Below are positions 52,717 through 62,700 of a stretch of 64,000 bases of DNA, piece by piece. A model generated the notes under the pieces. That model had not been told where the DNA came from. It did not search any database and was given only the letters and a program-made list of their open reading frames with translations. The DNA is taken from NCBI GenBank assembly GCA_947396885.1, contig OX377204.1, positions 43,387,139 to 43,451,138 of the forward strand. The letters run 5' to 3'. Origin of the DNA: Heligmosomoides polygyrus polygyrus (taxonomy: Eukaryota > Nematoda > Chromadorea > Rhabditida > Heligmosomidae). A program made the translations under genes and the position numbers. Each line of letters opens with the position of its first letter. Position 1 is the stretch's first letter.

Positions 52717-55700
52717 ATGGTAATTCTAGATGCTTCAAAAGGATCTCAAAAAGCGATTGGCAAAGATACTGCTGTGGATCTTCTCATTCAAATGATAGAG
52801 AACGGTCCCAGAGAGTTCGATTTCAACAGAGAGCAGCTTCAAGAAGTCCTTCGCTTGGGAGCGCAGGTGTTTATCGAAGAATGCACACTGCTCGAGGTGG
52901 ATGCTTTGCTGGACTTCCTTTCTAGTCAGGCTGAGCAATACCCACCCACACTCCAGATTCCCGTTCCTTGCATGGTGTACGGAGACACTCATGGACAGTA
53001 CTCCGATCTCCTGCGCTGGTTCAATCTGAACGGCTGGCCTTACGAAACTAGGTCAGGAACACTGTGCGATGCTCAGCGCACGATCTCACATTTAAAGGAA
53101 AAATGCAGTTCTCTTTGCAGGTGTGTCTTCCTGGGCGATTTTGTTGATCGAGGATCTCATGGTGTCGAACTTTTTGCTATGCTCACCTGCTTAAAGGTAA
53201 GCATCCTCTACTAATTTCACGGAGGTTCACCCCTTTTCCTTTTCACCACGTTCCAGTTCTTTGGGTAAAAGAAAATATGCACGTTCACGCCTGGTTTAGC
53301 GGGGAGGAGCTGCTTCCATCCAGCTCATCGCCTTACCACACGACATTTGGCAGCGCCAAATCTACACCACCTTTGGTAGTGCTTATTCTCGGTAATCAGA
53401 GCTTCGACAACTCCAGGATGAAACCCTTCTCAAAATAGTAGTTTCACAACTAACGAACTCGTGAATGGGTGAATTTGCTAGGTTTTGATCATGAGTATTA
53501 TCTCGCGCTCAGTTAAGGTTTCATCGGCAAGGAGTGTAGATACGGTAGAATGCATTATAGAACCCGACAAATATTACAAAAACGAAAAATTGGGAACTTC
53601 GTGAATTCAAAGAAAGTCGCAGCAAGCTTGGCAACAGGTAGGCAAGATATCTTGTTTCAAACAGAGGATAAACGCCTGTGTAAATCAAGGTAGGGATGGG
53701 CCGTGCATACTAATTCTATGTGGCGCCGTGGAGACAATTTGGATACGTACTTGGCTTATAGGAGCACCTGGCAGCGCACTGGAGGGGCATGGCTGTCGCG
53801 CACACTCCCAGTTCAGGGCATTTGGCGGGGGGCGGAACTTTCACTCACTTTTGGCCGCCCCGGCCGCCGCGCGCGCGTGCCGCGTGCGCGACGTTGCCAG
53901 CCATTCACTGGCGGTGCGCACGAGATTTACTCATACGAGTTCCATCAGTGGGCTTTTTGCAGCGTGAACTTGCGAACGAGAACTGGCTACTGCGAATTTT
54001 TGCTGTTGACTAACAGCAAACTAACTGACATTAAAAGCTTACTATTATTGGGACTACTATTGTGATAAGATCTTCGCTATTAATAGGAGCTTAGTGATAA
54101 TACAGTATATCTGATAGTCTAAAACCAATAGTAGAAACCTTATTTATACCATTTTCACGTCAAATTTGACACTTCTCACGTCGAATTATTCTGCGTGATG
54201 CTTCTCAAATCGATGTGAACACCTTCCAAATCAAAGCGACCGACTTTCGGTCAAACTAGAGGATCTCTAAGGAGAGCAGGATAATTATTTGCATAAGGAA
54301 ATTTTGGAATAATTTTCTTTGGAATTGTTTAATTGACATGTCTCGTTTAGTACACTAAAAAGGGGTCGTGTCATGCATTCGACTAGCTCGTTGCGTTTTT
54401 TATTTGATTAATAGTATGAGTGACGCTTACAAGAAGCTTCAAGGTGAAGATATGTGTGCACATTAAAATTGTTTTGGTTGTGTGTTACAGGTGTGAAATT
54501 GCATGCAAGCAGAAATTTTTCTATAAATCAACCAAACACCGCGACTTCTCAGACGAGACCATGGCGTAGTCTCTTTTTATAGTAAAAAAATGGCCACCTT
54601 TCTGCTCTTTAGAACAAGCTTTACACCATTATTTTTTCTTTAAAAAAACTAGAATTTTGTAAAATTTCAAACAATGTCTTCAGTTACTGAGTAGGTAAGT
54701 TAAATATTAAAGAAGTCATTCTGAAATTTCGAAGGGGTTCATTTTTTCAAGAGGTTCATTTCTCGAATGAAATTACTCTAACCTTTTCGTAAACCCTCCA
54801 GTTTAACGTTGAAGAAGCTCGTTTTGATTTCAAAAGTGTTCGTGCGATACTTGTATGTATATACTGCAACATGGATCAAAGGTGGACAATCAGCAAGGGC
54901 GAGAGGACGATTGGCGATTTGTCAGCAGTTGATAATCGGTGCAGATCCACGCGCACAAGGCTAACAAGCCGTACGCGTTTTCGTCGCGCCATCGCGGGCT
55001 TGCCGCGGACGGCGGCGTCGCGCCCGAGGCGCGCGGCCGAAAGTGAGTAAGGCCTTTGTTATACTCCCACGGGAGCATCCTCGGAACGTCCGCGGACTAA
55101 AGCCCCTTTCATACTCGTCCGAGGGGCGGCGGCGGAGGCCGCCGCCGCTTCAGCGGCAGGTGGAGGGGCGGTGTCCGTTCTCGCCGCCTAGGGGTGGCGG
55201 CGGCCGCCGCCAGCGCTAATTGCGTTTGGCGCGCGCGTACGCGCAGCGGTCTCGTCTGTGCCGCCGCTCTCGCTGCCCCTCGTGGCCGCCGCCCGAAATG
55301 GCCCCAGCCATCTCGGGCAGCGGCCCCGGCGGCGGCGCCGCCAGGGGCGTGGCGGGGCGTGGCCGCGGCGACGTCGCCGCTGCCAGTATGAAAACCCCTC
55401 CACCGCCGTGGCCGCCGCTCGGGCACGTCATCGCCGCCGCCTTCCTATGCTAAACCATTGGGCCGCCGCCGCCGCCGACGCCGCCGCCACGAGTATGAAA
55501 GGGGCTTAAGGCGCCTTTTATACTCCCGCCGCGGCGCGGCGCGTCAATTTGGGGAGCGGCGCGGCCAGTCGCGCCGCGTCCCGAATTTGACGCGCCGCTG
55601 TGCGATTGCAGTTAGAAAGGGGAGCGTCAGCGACGCGCGGCCACGAGCATCTGCGCACTACGGCCCGTGCTGGTGAAGCGGTCCACGAGTCATTGAGGGA

Positions 55701-57824
55701 CCAAAACAGAAAGGATTTTCTGGCTGATCAGCGCAATGCATCTTGTCAATGTTTGTCGTGGGATTCATGTGGGGAGCGACGAATCCGCTCTTAAGTCTGG
55801 AGTTGTTCGCTCAACCTACGGTTGAAACTGGTGAGTGTGATATTGAGTCGAATCCCCTGCAATGCAAACGGCACTAAACCACTCCTTATTTTGCGACGTG
55901 TGCGGGTCCAAAAGTAAAACTACTGAAACGTACCCATCGTCAAGAATCACTCAAAATTCTTTATCATATGGCCATTCTAGAGTCACTGTGCACTTAGCGT
56001 GATATATGAAGCTTCGTGAATGTCTACAGATTTCTATTAAGGGGGTGGCAAAAGTAATGAGGTACCCCATGCCGTGTCCACATATCTCGTGGCTGGAGTC
56101 TGGTTTCGTGCTTATCGTATTTGTATGTTTGTATGCTACTTACTGAAGGCCACTTGAGAAGTTGCTACTTCGGCCCTTTCCAGAAGCATGCCAAAATCCC
56201 AGTCTGTCTCATGCCGAAACCCCAGTCTGACGAGTCGACCTGTGTCGCGCAAATCCCGCCCAATTCCCAACCCCGAGCAGCCTGGGCTCAATATTCACGC
56301 AAGATGAGAAGTACGTCTTCTACCTTAACCCTGCCAAGCAGCGAGTCTGGGTGAGGCCTGGTGACCTGTTACCAACCTTGGTTCGGCGAGATGTTCACGG
56401 CGAGAAGCATCTTTGGAGCTTTTGGGTCTGCGCCCATGGGTCGGTTTACCGGAAGCGGTTTCCCAAGAGCACTACGATGAACTCCAAGGCCATGGTGAAC
56501 GAAATAGAAGAGATGGGCCGGCGACTCGCTCTTATTCATTCGCAGCGCTTCAAGAAGGTCCTCCTCTTCGACAACGACAAGGGACACAAGAATCCAAGCA
56601 GTCCTTGACAACCATATCGAGCAGTTGATCAACACCAGGCCCAAGCAGTTCTGGAAGGATGGGATCAGGAAGTTGGCTGAGCGATGGCAGCAAGGTCATT
56701 GCTCTTAATGGCAAAGACCTTCCTCAGCATCGTTGAGTTGTAATTGAGTTATAGAGAGATAAAGATTTTTTTTCATTTTGTCTCATTACTTTTGCCCCCC
56801 CCCCCCTAATATTCTCTTCCTAGGTTGCAGAAGGTACGGGCTAAGGTCATGGTCACCGATTTCGCCCAAACTCCTTAATCAACCGAACCTACCGTAATCG
56901 CCCGTAACTTCAAAAAACAATGTCAGATTCGTGACCAGCAGCCTAACCCTCCCCCCCCCCCTCCTCCTTCCCAACAGGAGAAGTTTGGTCGAAGAGGTGA
57001 AATCTCCCACCCCACCAGGGATGGGCGGAAATTTTGAAAATTTTCTCAGAAAACAGAAAACAGAAAATCGCTTTCGTCAGAAAACAGAAACCAGAAAACA
57101 GAAAAGCCAAAAACGCCAGAAAATCAGAAAACAGAAATCAGAAAACAGAAAATTTCGAAATTATGACACGCCCTAATTATTATACCCAAAGATCTATATT
57201 TCCAGTAGCAAATGCTTTTGTATGACTAGAAATGTAGTCGTAAACCAGCGTTGTAATTTGCAAGCGTTTATAAAAATTTCTATTAGACCCCAGTGCACTG
57301 CAATCAGCAAGTTGTAAATGTGGACTGATGGATCCTAGGAATCTCGACCCTTGAAGTATACAACATTACTCATCAGCTCCGTTTCACCGCTAACGTCTCA
57401 ATTAGATAATGGTCCTACTAGTAAGAAACTGGCCTTTTAGAGTACCGAACACGATGAAGGCTCAATGATCACTGTTTGCATCAACTCAATTGCTAGAGTT
57501 TGTAGACACACTCTCGCAACATACTCTAAAGCTGTGCAGAGATTTGTTGGTATTACTGGCTCCACCAGAATCTGTATTCCTAGTTCGTTTCGTTCCTCGG
57601 GAATACCTTTCCTTGTAAGTGGCCTAGCTGAAAATTTTCAGGCCAACATAAATGCTCTTTACAGCACCTTACTACTCAGCCGACTAGAGATGTGAATTTC
57701 ACAGAACAACACGAGATTGTGTCTGAGGGGGCTGTCAGCACAGCAGGTCTTGGGCGGAGGTGCTTTCTTGAATGCGTAGACACCATCTAATGAAGACCGA
57801 GCATAGCGTATACCCTCTCCATCA

Positions 57825-57885
<61 letters not shown>

Positions 57886-60800
57886 TCTCCTTATATCTAC
57901 ATATCATATTACATCTCAGTGGAAGACCAGAAGAACCGCCTTGGTGTACAGAGGAGTGCACGGCATTAGCAACGATTGCGCGATCTGCCTGATGCTCGTA
58001 GTCAAGCTGTTCACTCGAGTCATCCTGAATAGGGACAGCAATGCGATCAGGCAGAATTTCAGAGAGGATTCAGCACGATCCTCCACACACATACACCATT
58101 ACGAAGCTTATCGAAGTGTCGCGAGAGTACAAGCTGCCGCTGTGCCTTACGTTCGTCGATCTGAAGAAGGCATTTGACTCTGTCGAGACTGAAGCGGTCA
58201 TCGAAGCCCTGCTCACTCAGGGCGTTACTACTCTGTACGTCAGAATCCTTCGAGAGCTGTACAGTGGATTCACGACAAAGGTTTCGCCATTCTACAACAA
58301 GTCGATGCCAACGTGAACAGAGAGGTTTTTTATGAGGTTCGATGAGAGAGTATCCCCGGTTCTCTTCAGCGCCACCCTCAGAAGCGTCATTCGAGAACTC
58401 GAATGGGAAGACACGGAAGTGAAAGACGACGGACGGCAGCTACACCATCTAACACCGAGCGCTAGCCAGGCGGAGCGAATGCTGGCCGAATTCGATCGTT
58501 TACATATGTGGGAATGTTGGACTGCAGCTGAATCTTACAAAGACGATGTTCATGAGGAACGGACGAGTTTCGGATGCCTCATCCTTGCTCAACGGAATGA
58601 ACATCTTCGAATGCTCCAGATACGTGTATCTGGGTCGCGATGTCAACATGACCAACTAACTAGCGCCAGAGCTGAGCAGGAGGAAACGAGCGGCTTGAGG
58701 AGCTGTCAAGAGTGTCGAAAGAGAAGTGGGGAAGACGAAGAACGTCGGGGCTCCGTACCTACCTTTTCGACTTCACTGTTCTTCCTGCCCATACGTATCA
58801 GAGACCTGGGCTCTACAAAGGCAGGATGAACAAGCGATCAGTATCGCGGAATCGAGAGGGCAATGCTCGGAGTGACGCGACTCACACAAGTGAGAGAAGG
58901 CCTCGAGACTTCCGAGCTTCGCCGACGTTCGAAGATCAGAGATGCTATCGCATGTCCAAGTCGTCGAAAATTAGATGGGCCACGCAAGGCGCTTCGCAGA
59001 CACCGACTAGATTCCGCGGAATGTCAAGAGAACACCAGGATGCCCAACAACGCGTTGGTCGGACTTCTTCGCCAAAGCCCTGAACAAACAATATGACGCT
59101 CTTCGTGTCCCTCGAGCAAAAAGATCCATGGAGCACCCTGGAGCACCAGCCACGCGGCATGGACGTATGGAGACGCTGCTGGTGCCACCCTACCCACAGT
59201 AACTCTAGGACAAGTAGTTAGTTAATACATAATTAAATGCCCCTCAAAGTACTAGTTTTATAGTTTTAAAATAAAATTTTTAGTGATCGTAGACGGTCCA
59301 AACTACAGGGTGCGTAAAAAGTATTGACGCACCTACTTATTGTTTCAGCTCCAGCTTTCTCTTTCTACCTCTCTAGGTTTTTGTGTGCTATTTTTGTTGT
59401 CTGTATTGTGCTCAAAAAAACACTCACGAAAAAATTGAAGAAACATGATCGTCACCGTTACGGCGGCCCTTTTTTTGTCTATTACCCAGTCGGCTGAATA
59501 CTTCCTTAACAAGAGAATTTGGCGCTGTTCGAAACGGTTGGTGGGGAAAGAGGTCAACAACCCAAGCGTCAGCCGCGGCTCTGTCATAACAGATGATGAT
59601 TACAAGATGTTCAAGGACGATAACGTTCAAATCAAAAATTGTCAACCTCTGTCCCATAACGGCAAACAGATAACGCCAGCAGGTGTGGACAGCTTCTCAG
59701 ACGAGCACAGCTTGAACATGAATCCGCTGGATTGCTCTTTTTAGGCGATTTTGGAGAATGAGGTCTGGGTTACTTTCAACAGAAGTGACCAGTCACAGAA
59801 GGCTACCCTGTTAAAAGCACGGGACGAAATCCAAGCGAGTACTTGCGGCGCGCGCTCATGAATTTTTCCGTCGTTTTCGCTCCTGTATTCCCAGTAAAGG
59901 AGCCAAAGTCGATTACGAGTTATTCTATCGTGTTTGCAAGATCATTTTCCATATTTCTCAGGTGAATATCTTAAAACTTACTGCGCATTACTATTTCCAC
60001 AATCGCCATTTACTGCGTCAATACTTTTTACGCACCCTGTACTGTTAAAATCGAAAGAATACAAAGCCAAATTATGAAAGTCGAAAAATGCTCTAGATGT
60101 ACTCCTATACTCCTTGCCAGCAGCACTTACACAATCAATCAAGCAAACAAAGCGGCATAGTTCATGAGCATATGGCGCAATTACTACATGAGCACATCCA
60201 AAAAACGCCACATGCTTACCATGTAAGATACTCTAGAAACACTATTTTGGAATAAAGCTCACTATTCTACGATTCTTTTTGGATCCTTTTTATTGGATTT
60301 CTGTGATAAAATTTTGTTCGCAACTCCATTTTCTGTTTTCTGGCCAATTTTTGGCCATTTTCCCAGAAAACAGAAAACAGAAAAAATTTGCCCAAAATGG
60401 CCAGAAAATCAGAAAACAGAAAACAGAAAACAGAAATTCCGCCCATCCCTGCACCCCACGCCGAGTCTGCCGCTGCTGATCGCGCCGCGCCGCGCCTTTC
60501 TCCTCAGCGGCGCGATTCGCCGAATACCGTAACCCAAAATTCCGTCAAGTGTGGTGTTTTGCGGCGGCGGAGCATAAAAGCGATGCGGCGCCGCCTCGCG
60601 GCGCGAAAAATCGATAGCCATGCCGGCCATCACGCCGCGCCGCGCGGCGGCGCAAGTATAAGGCCTCTATTGTACTCCCGCGGGACCTTCCGCGGATGGG
60701 CGGAAATCGCGTAGGGACCCCGCGCCGGGCCACTCGTCGCGGCCCGCCACGCCCGCCGTCCGCGGATCGCTGCCGACAGACGACGAGGGGGGTGTTATAC

Positions 60801-62700
60801 TTCCCGCCCGCGGGAGGGCAGCCGTCCGCGGTGCACTGCACCGCGGAAGGCTGTCGTCCCGCGGATTTCGGCGCGGGAAACGCGCTCCGATGCGACGCTA
60901 GCCGCCCCGGGACAACGACGACCGTCCGCGGTGCACCGTCCGTCCGCGGACGTTCCGCGGAAGCTCCCGCGGGAGTATAACAGGGGCCTAAAAGGCGCCT
61001 AAGGGTGCACCGCGGACGACGGGCGTAGCGGGGCGCGGCGATTGGCCAGGTGAGGGACTTCGGCGCGATTTCCGCCCTTCCGCGGATGCTCCCGCGGGAG
61101 TATAAGAGAGGCCTAAAAGTTCCCGCACCCGTTCTTGGCTCGCACTTCCCGCCCATGCCAGACAAGCCTTCCACCTCTTCGGTAATAATGAATTGATGCT
61201 AGGCTTGTCTGCAAAGGATAACACGTTGATTTGCGTAACGGCTGGCCTGCACCAATAAACCTACAGTATAATAAGGTATCTGCAGTATGCAGATAATGAA
61301 ATTTCTTGGGTGTCATAAGTACCTGCAGCGTTAGAATGAAATTCTTTCACACTGTTCGCACTTCCACCATTCGCGCTTTGACTTAAAGGTGGGGTACAGA
61401 AAAGTGCCCAGATCTTCGTCGACAACTTATCTGATATTGTGCATATTGTATAGAGGTCAAAGCCGTGCGTGAAAAATTTCCATCCAATCCATTCAGGTGT
61501 GCTTCCCCGACAATCTTTTCGTTCTTCGAGGAAACCATGAAGAAGAAAGCTTAAACCAGCTGTATTCTTTTGCTACAGAAGTCTACAACAAGTTTGATGG
61601 TCGGTCTACAGGACTACATTCGTTCGCAAAATGCCTGAATAGGAACATTTTTCAGCGAAACTCCCCGAATCGAAAAGATCGAAGGACCCCATGTACGACC
61701 ATTTCAAGAGTGTCTTCATGAATCTTCCACTGGCGTGTTTGATAGGCGGAGAGATTCTCGCAATGCATGGAGGAATCAGTCCAAAGTTGAAATCTCTACA
61801 GGCATGCACCGATATTTCCCTCGTCCACTACCTTTGGTTGACGTCGGATTGGCCTTTTAAGTGCTACACATAAAATCTGATTCGAAATTAACTCAACTTC
61901 GCTGTTCTTCAGGACATACGCGAGATAGTACGCCCCATTGACGAATTCATAAAAGGTACGCTGGCGTGTGATCTGGTTTGGTCTGATCCTGACACGCTGA
62001 ATACGGTAGCTGAGTATGAGCCGAATTTCGAAAGGTTTGTACCGCTGACTTGTTCATCAACGTGCACCAATCCCCTGGAATGCTATTTCATTTGACGCCG
62101 GAGCGACCATATCTTCCGCCAAGCGGATGCACCCTGTTTTTGAAAGGCAACGTAGTTTAAGAATTATGCTTTATATCGCTTTTGCAAAGGAATCATGTCG
62201 AATCGTATCCAGAGATTCGAAGAATAAAGTATGCCGCCTTAGTGAGGAAATAGGCGTCGAAAAATCGCTTAAGGTGTTTTTAAGACTGATCGAATTTTTG
62301 GTAGTATCCTGTGCAATTAAGCTTTTCTTGGCTAGCCAGTAAATTTGAATACATTACAGGGAAGCCACTGTAGGAATAGGCCAACTTTTTTCGCAAGCGG
62401 CTGTAAAAGACGTTTGTAAACGCCTGAAGGTGAAGATGATCATTCGCGGACATCAGGTTCGACCACCTTTTCGCTTAAGGACTAGGCAAAGAACTTTCTA
62501 GCCAGCCAGGAAATCCAAATGTTCAGGCTCCCCTCCATGGCTACGCTCGATGGGCAGGAGGTCTTCTTATAACGCTGTTTTCCGCGCCCGCCTACAAAGG
62601 AGACACGGAGGAGACGGTGAATTTGGGTGCGTGTATTGAGGCGCCCGTCAGCGGAGACCTCATTGTCAAACAGGTACAGCTGTCTACAGTTAGGCGGTGA
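52717..62700 (+). CDS. PP1-like serine/threonine protein phosphatase, seven exons, 350 aa
   Basis: Predicted to remove phosphate from Ser/Thr using two metal ions, as PPP-family enzymes do. Exons: 52717-53051, 53121-53196, 61497-61599, 61656-61801, 61913-62034, 62360-62456, 62527-62700. The total is 1053 nt and every junction keeps phase. All introns are GT-AG except the fourth (61802-61912), which is GC-AG. Motifs: GDTHG (89-93), GDFVDRG (117-123), RGNHE (148-152), MHGG (208-211), RGHQ (290-293), SAPAY (312-316); the metal ligands D90, H92, D118, N150, H209 and H292 are present. ATG 52717 is the first in frame; an upstream exon cannot be excluded. The loop after SAP is AYKGD instead of NYCG, and the C-terminus is short. 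It resembles the divergent PP1 expansion of nematodes (often male germline); that role is inference. Confidence 0.9.
55051..55097. mobile_element. left end of a GC-rich E-type MITE, interrupted
   Basis: GGCCTTTGTTATACTCCCAC after TAA (55048-55050) is an E-family terminus, cut at TAA 55098-55100 by the next MITE. The sequence after that MITE (55510 on) is a different GC-rich hairpin (GTCAATTTGG and CCGAATTTGAC arms), so the right end is not clear. Confidence 0.6.
55101..55506. mobile_element. GC-rich hairpin MITE, 406 bp, TAA-flanked
   Basis: AGCCCCTTTCATACTCGT mirrored by ACGAGTATGAAAGGGGCT, with TAA at 55098-55100 and 55507-55509. The interior is built of GCC/GGC triplets, leaving long open frames on both strands that are not genes. 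Confidence 0.82.
56040..56806 (+). mobile_element. mariner-type element, 767 bp, internally deleted
   Basis: Termini GGGGGTGGCAAAAGTAATGA and TCATTACTTTTGCCCCC are inverted, flanked by TA (56038-56039, 56807-56808); the right C run has expanded. The transposase remnant on the + strand reads FTQDEKYVFYLNPAKQ (first Asp, about 56300) and KVLLFDNDKGHK (second Asp, about 56570). It then jumps out of frame to DNHIEQLINTRPKQFW, the normal C-terminus. The third catalytic region and the DNA-binding domain are gone. Confidence 0.8.
57826..57886. repeat. (ATT)n microsatellite
   Basis: About 20 ATT units. The equivalent point in copy A (near 32640-32655) has only a few AAT units on the same strand sense, so the tract expanded here. 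Confidence 0.95.
57920..59190 (+). pseudogene. RTE-related reverse transcriptase fragment inside hAT composite B
   Basis: It begins just after CATATTACATCTC, with a QWKT-like start and a degraded NYRPICLL block. TKLIEVSREYKLPLCLTFVD, LKKAFDSVETEAVIEALL (58041-58316) and VSPVLFSATLRSVIRELEWE (58332 on) follow. QLHHLTPSASQAERMLAEFD then shows that the catalytic FADD segment between HHL and TP has been deleted. Later frames (58712-59096) cover the C-terminal domain. No endonuclease precedes it. Frameshifts occur throughout. Confidence 0.82.
59306..60039 (+). mobile_element. Tc1/mariner-type element, 734 bp, nested in hAT composite B
   Basis: CAGGGTGCGTAAAAAGTATT with GACGCA is mirrored by TGCGTCAATACTTTTTACGC with ACCCTG, flanked by TA (59304-59305, 60040-60041). 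A transposase C-terminus is legible at 59700-59880: LNMNPLDCSF (a degenerate DLNPLD box), AILENEVWVTF and KATLLKARDEIQAS. Earlier domains are lost. Copy A lacks it, so it inserted after the composite had formed. Confidence 0.82.
60662..60988. mobile_element. GC-rich MITE, 327 bp, TAA-flanked, reverse copy of E5
   Basis: GGCCTCTATTGTACTCCCGC to GTATAACAGGGGCC, with TAA at 60659-60661 and 60989-60991. It aligns over its full length with the reverse complement of 46231-46557. Confidence 0.85.
61005..61111. mobile_element. half of a GC-rich E-type MITE
   Basis: From GGGTGCACCGCGGACG to GGGAGTATAAGAGAGGCC before TAA; same content as the right half of E2. The left terminus is missing. Confidence 0.65.

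Larger units (their letters stand above)
57016..60451 (+). mobile_element. hAT-type composite transposon, copy B, with LINE RT and a nested mariner
   Basis: Ends CAGGGATGGGCGGAAATTTT (57016) and GAAATTCCGCCCATCCCTG (ending 60451) are inverted repeats, and a perfect 8-bp duplication CACCCCAC flanks them (57008-57015, 60452-60459). Subterminal zones carry CAGAAAA repeats. The interior aligns with copy A in reverse: 57165-57920 with 32620-33070 and 60044-60310 with 31100-31390. Length is 3436 bp, about 2700 bp without the mariner. It sits in intron 2 of the phosphatase. No hAT transposase is encoded, so mobilisation must be in trans. Confidence 0.88.
53197..61496 (+). other. intron 2 of the phosphatase gene, 8.3 kb, transposon-filled
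   Basis: Begins GTAAGC and ends CCATTCAG. The other introns of the gene are 56-325 bp. It contains a GC-rich MITE (55101-55506) nested in another, a mariner relic (56040-56806), a hAT composite (57016-60451) with a second mariner inside, and a 327-bp MITE (60662-60988). 53210-55040 shows no recognisable gene. Confidence 0.82.

Noticed and set aside
53703..54065. 120-codon frame inside the phosphatase intron
   Set aside because: Three overlapping frames are open in a GC-rich patch and none has a motif.
55109..55509. Ala/Arg-rich frames on both strands
   Set aside because: They translate the GCC/GGC interior of a hairpin MITE.
60545..61174. 209-codon frame on the - strand
   Set aside because: It spans two GC-rich MITEs and their junctions; same artefact as at 45-47 kb.
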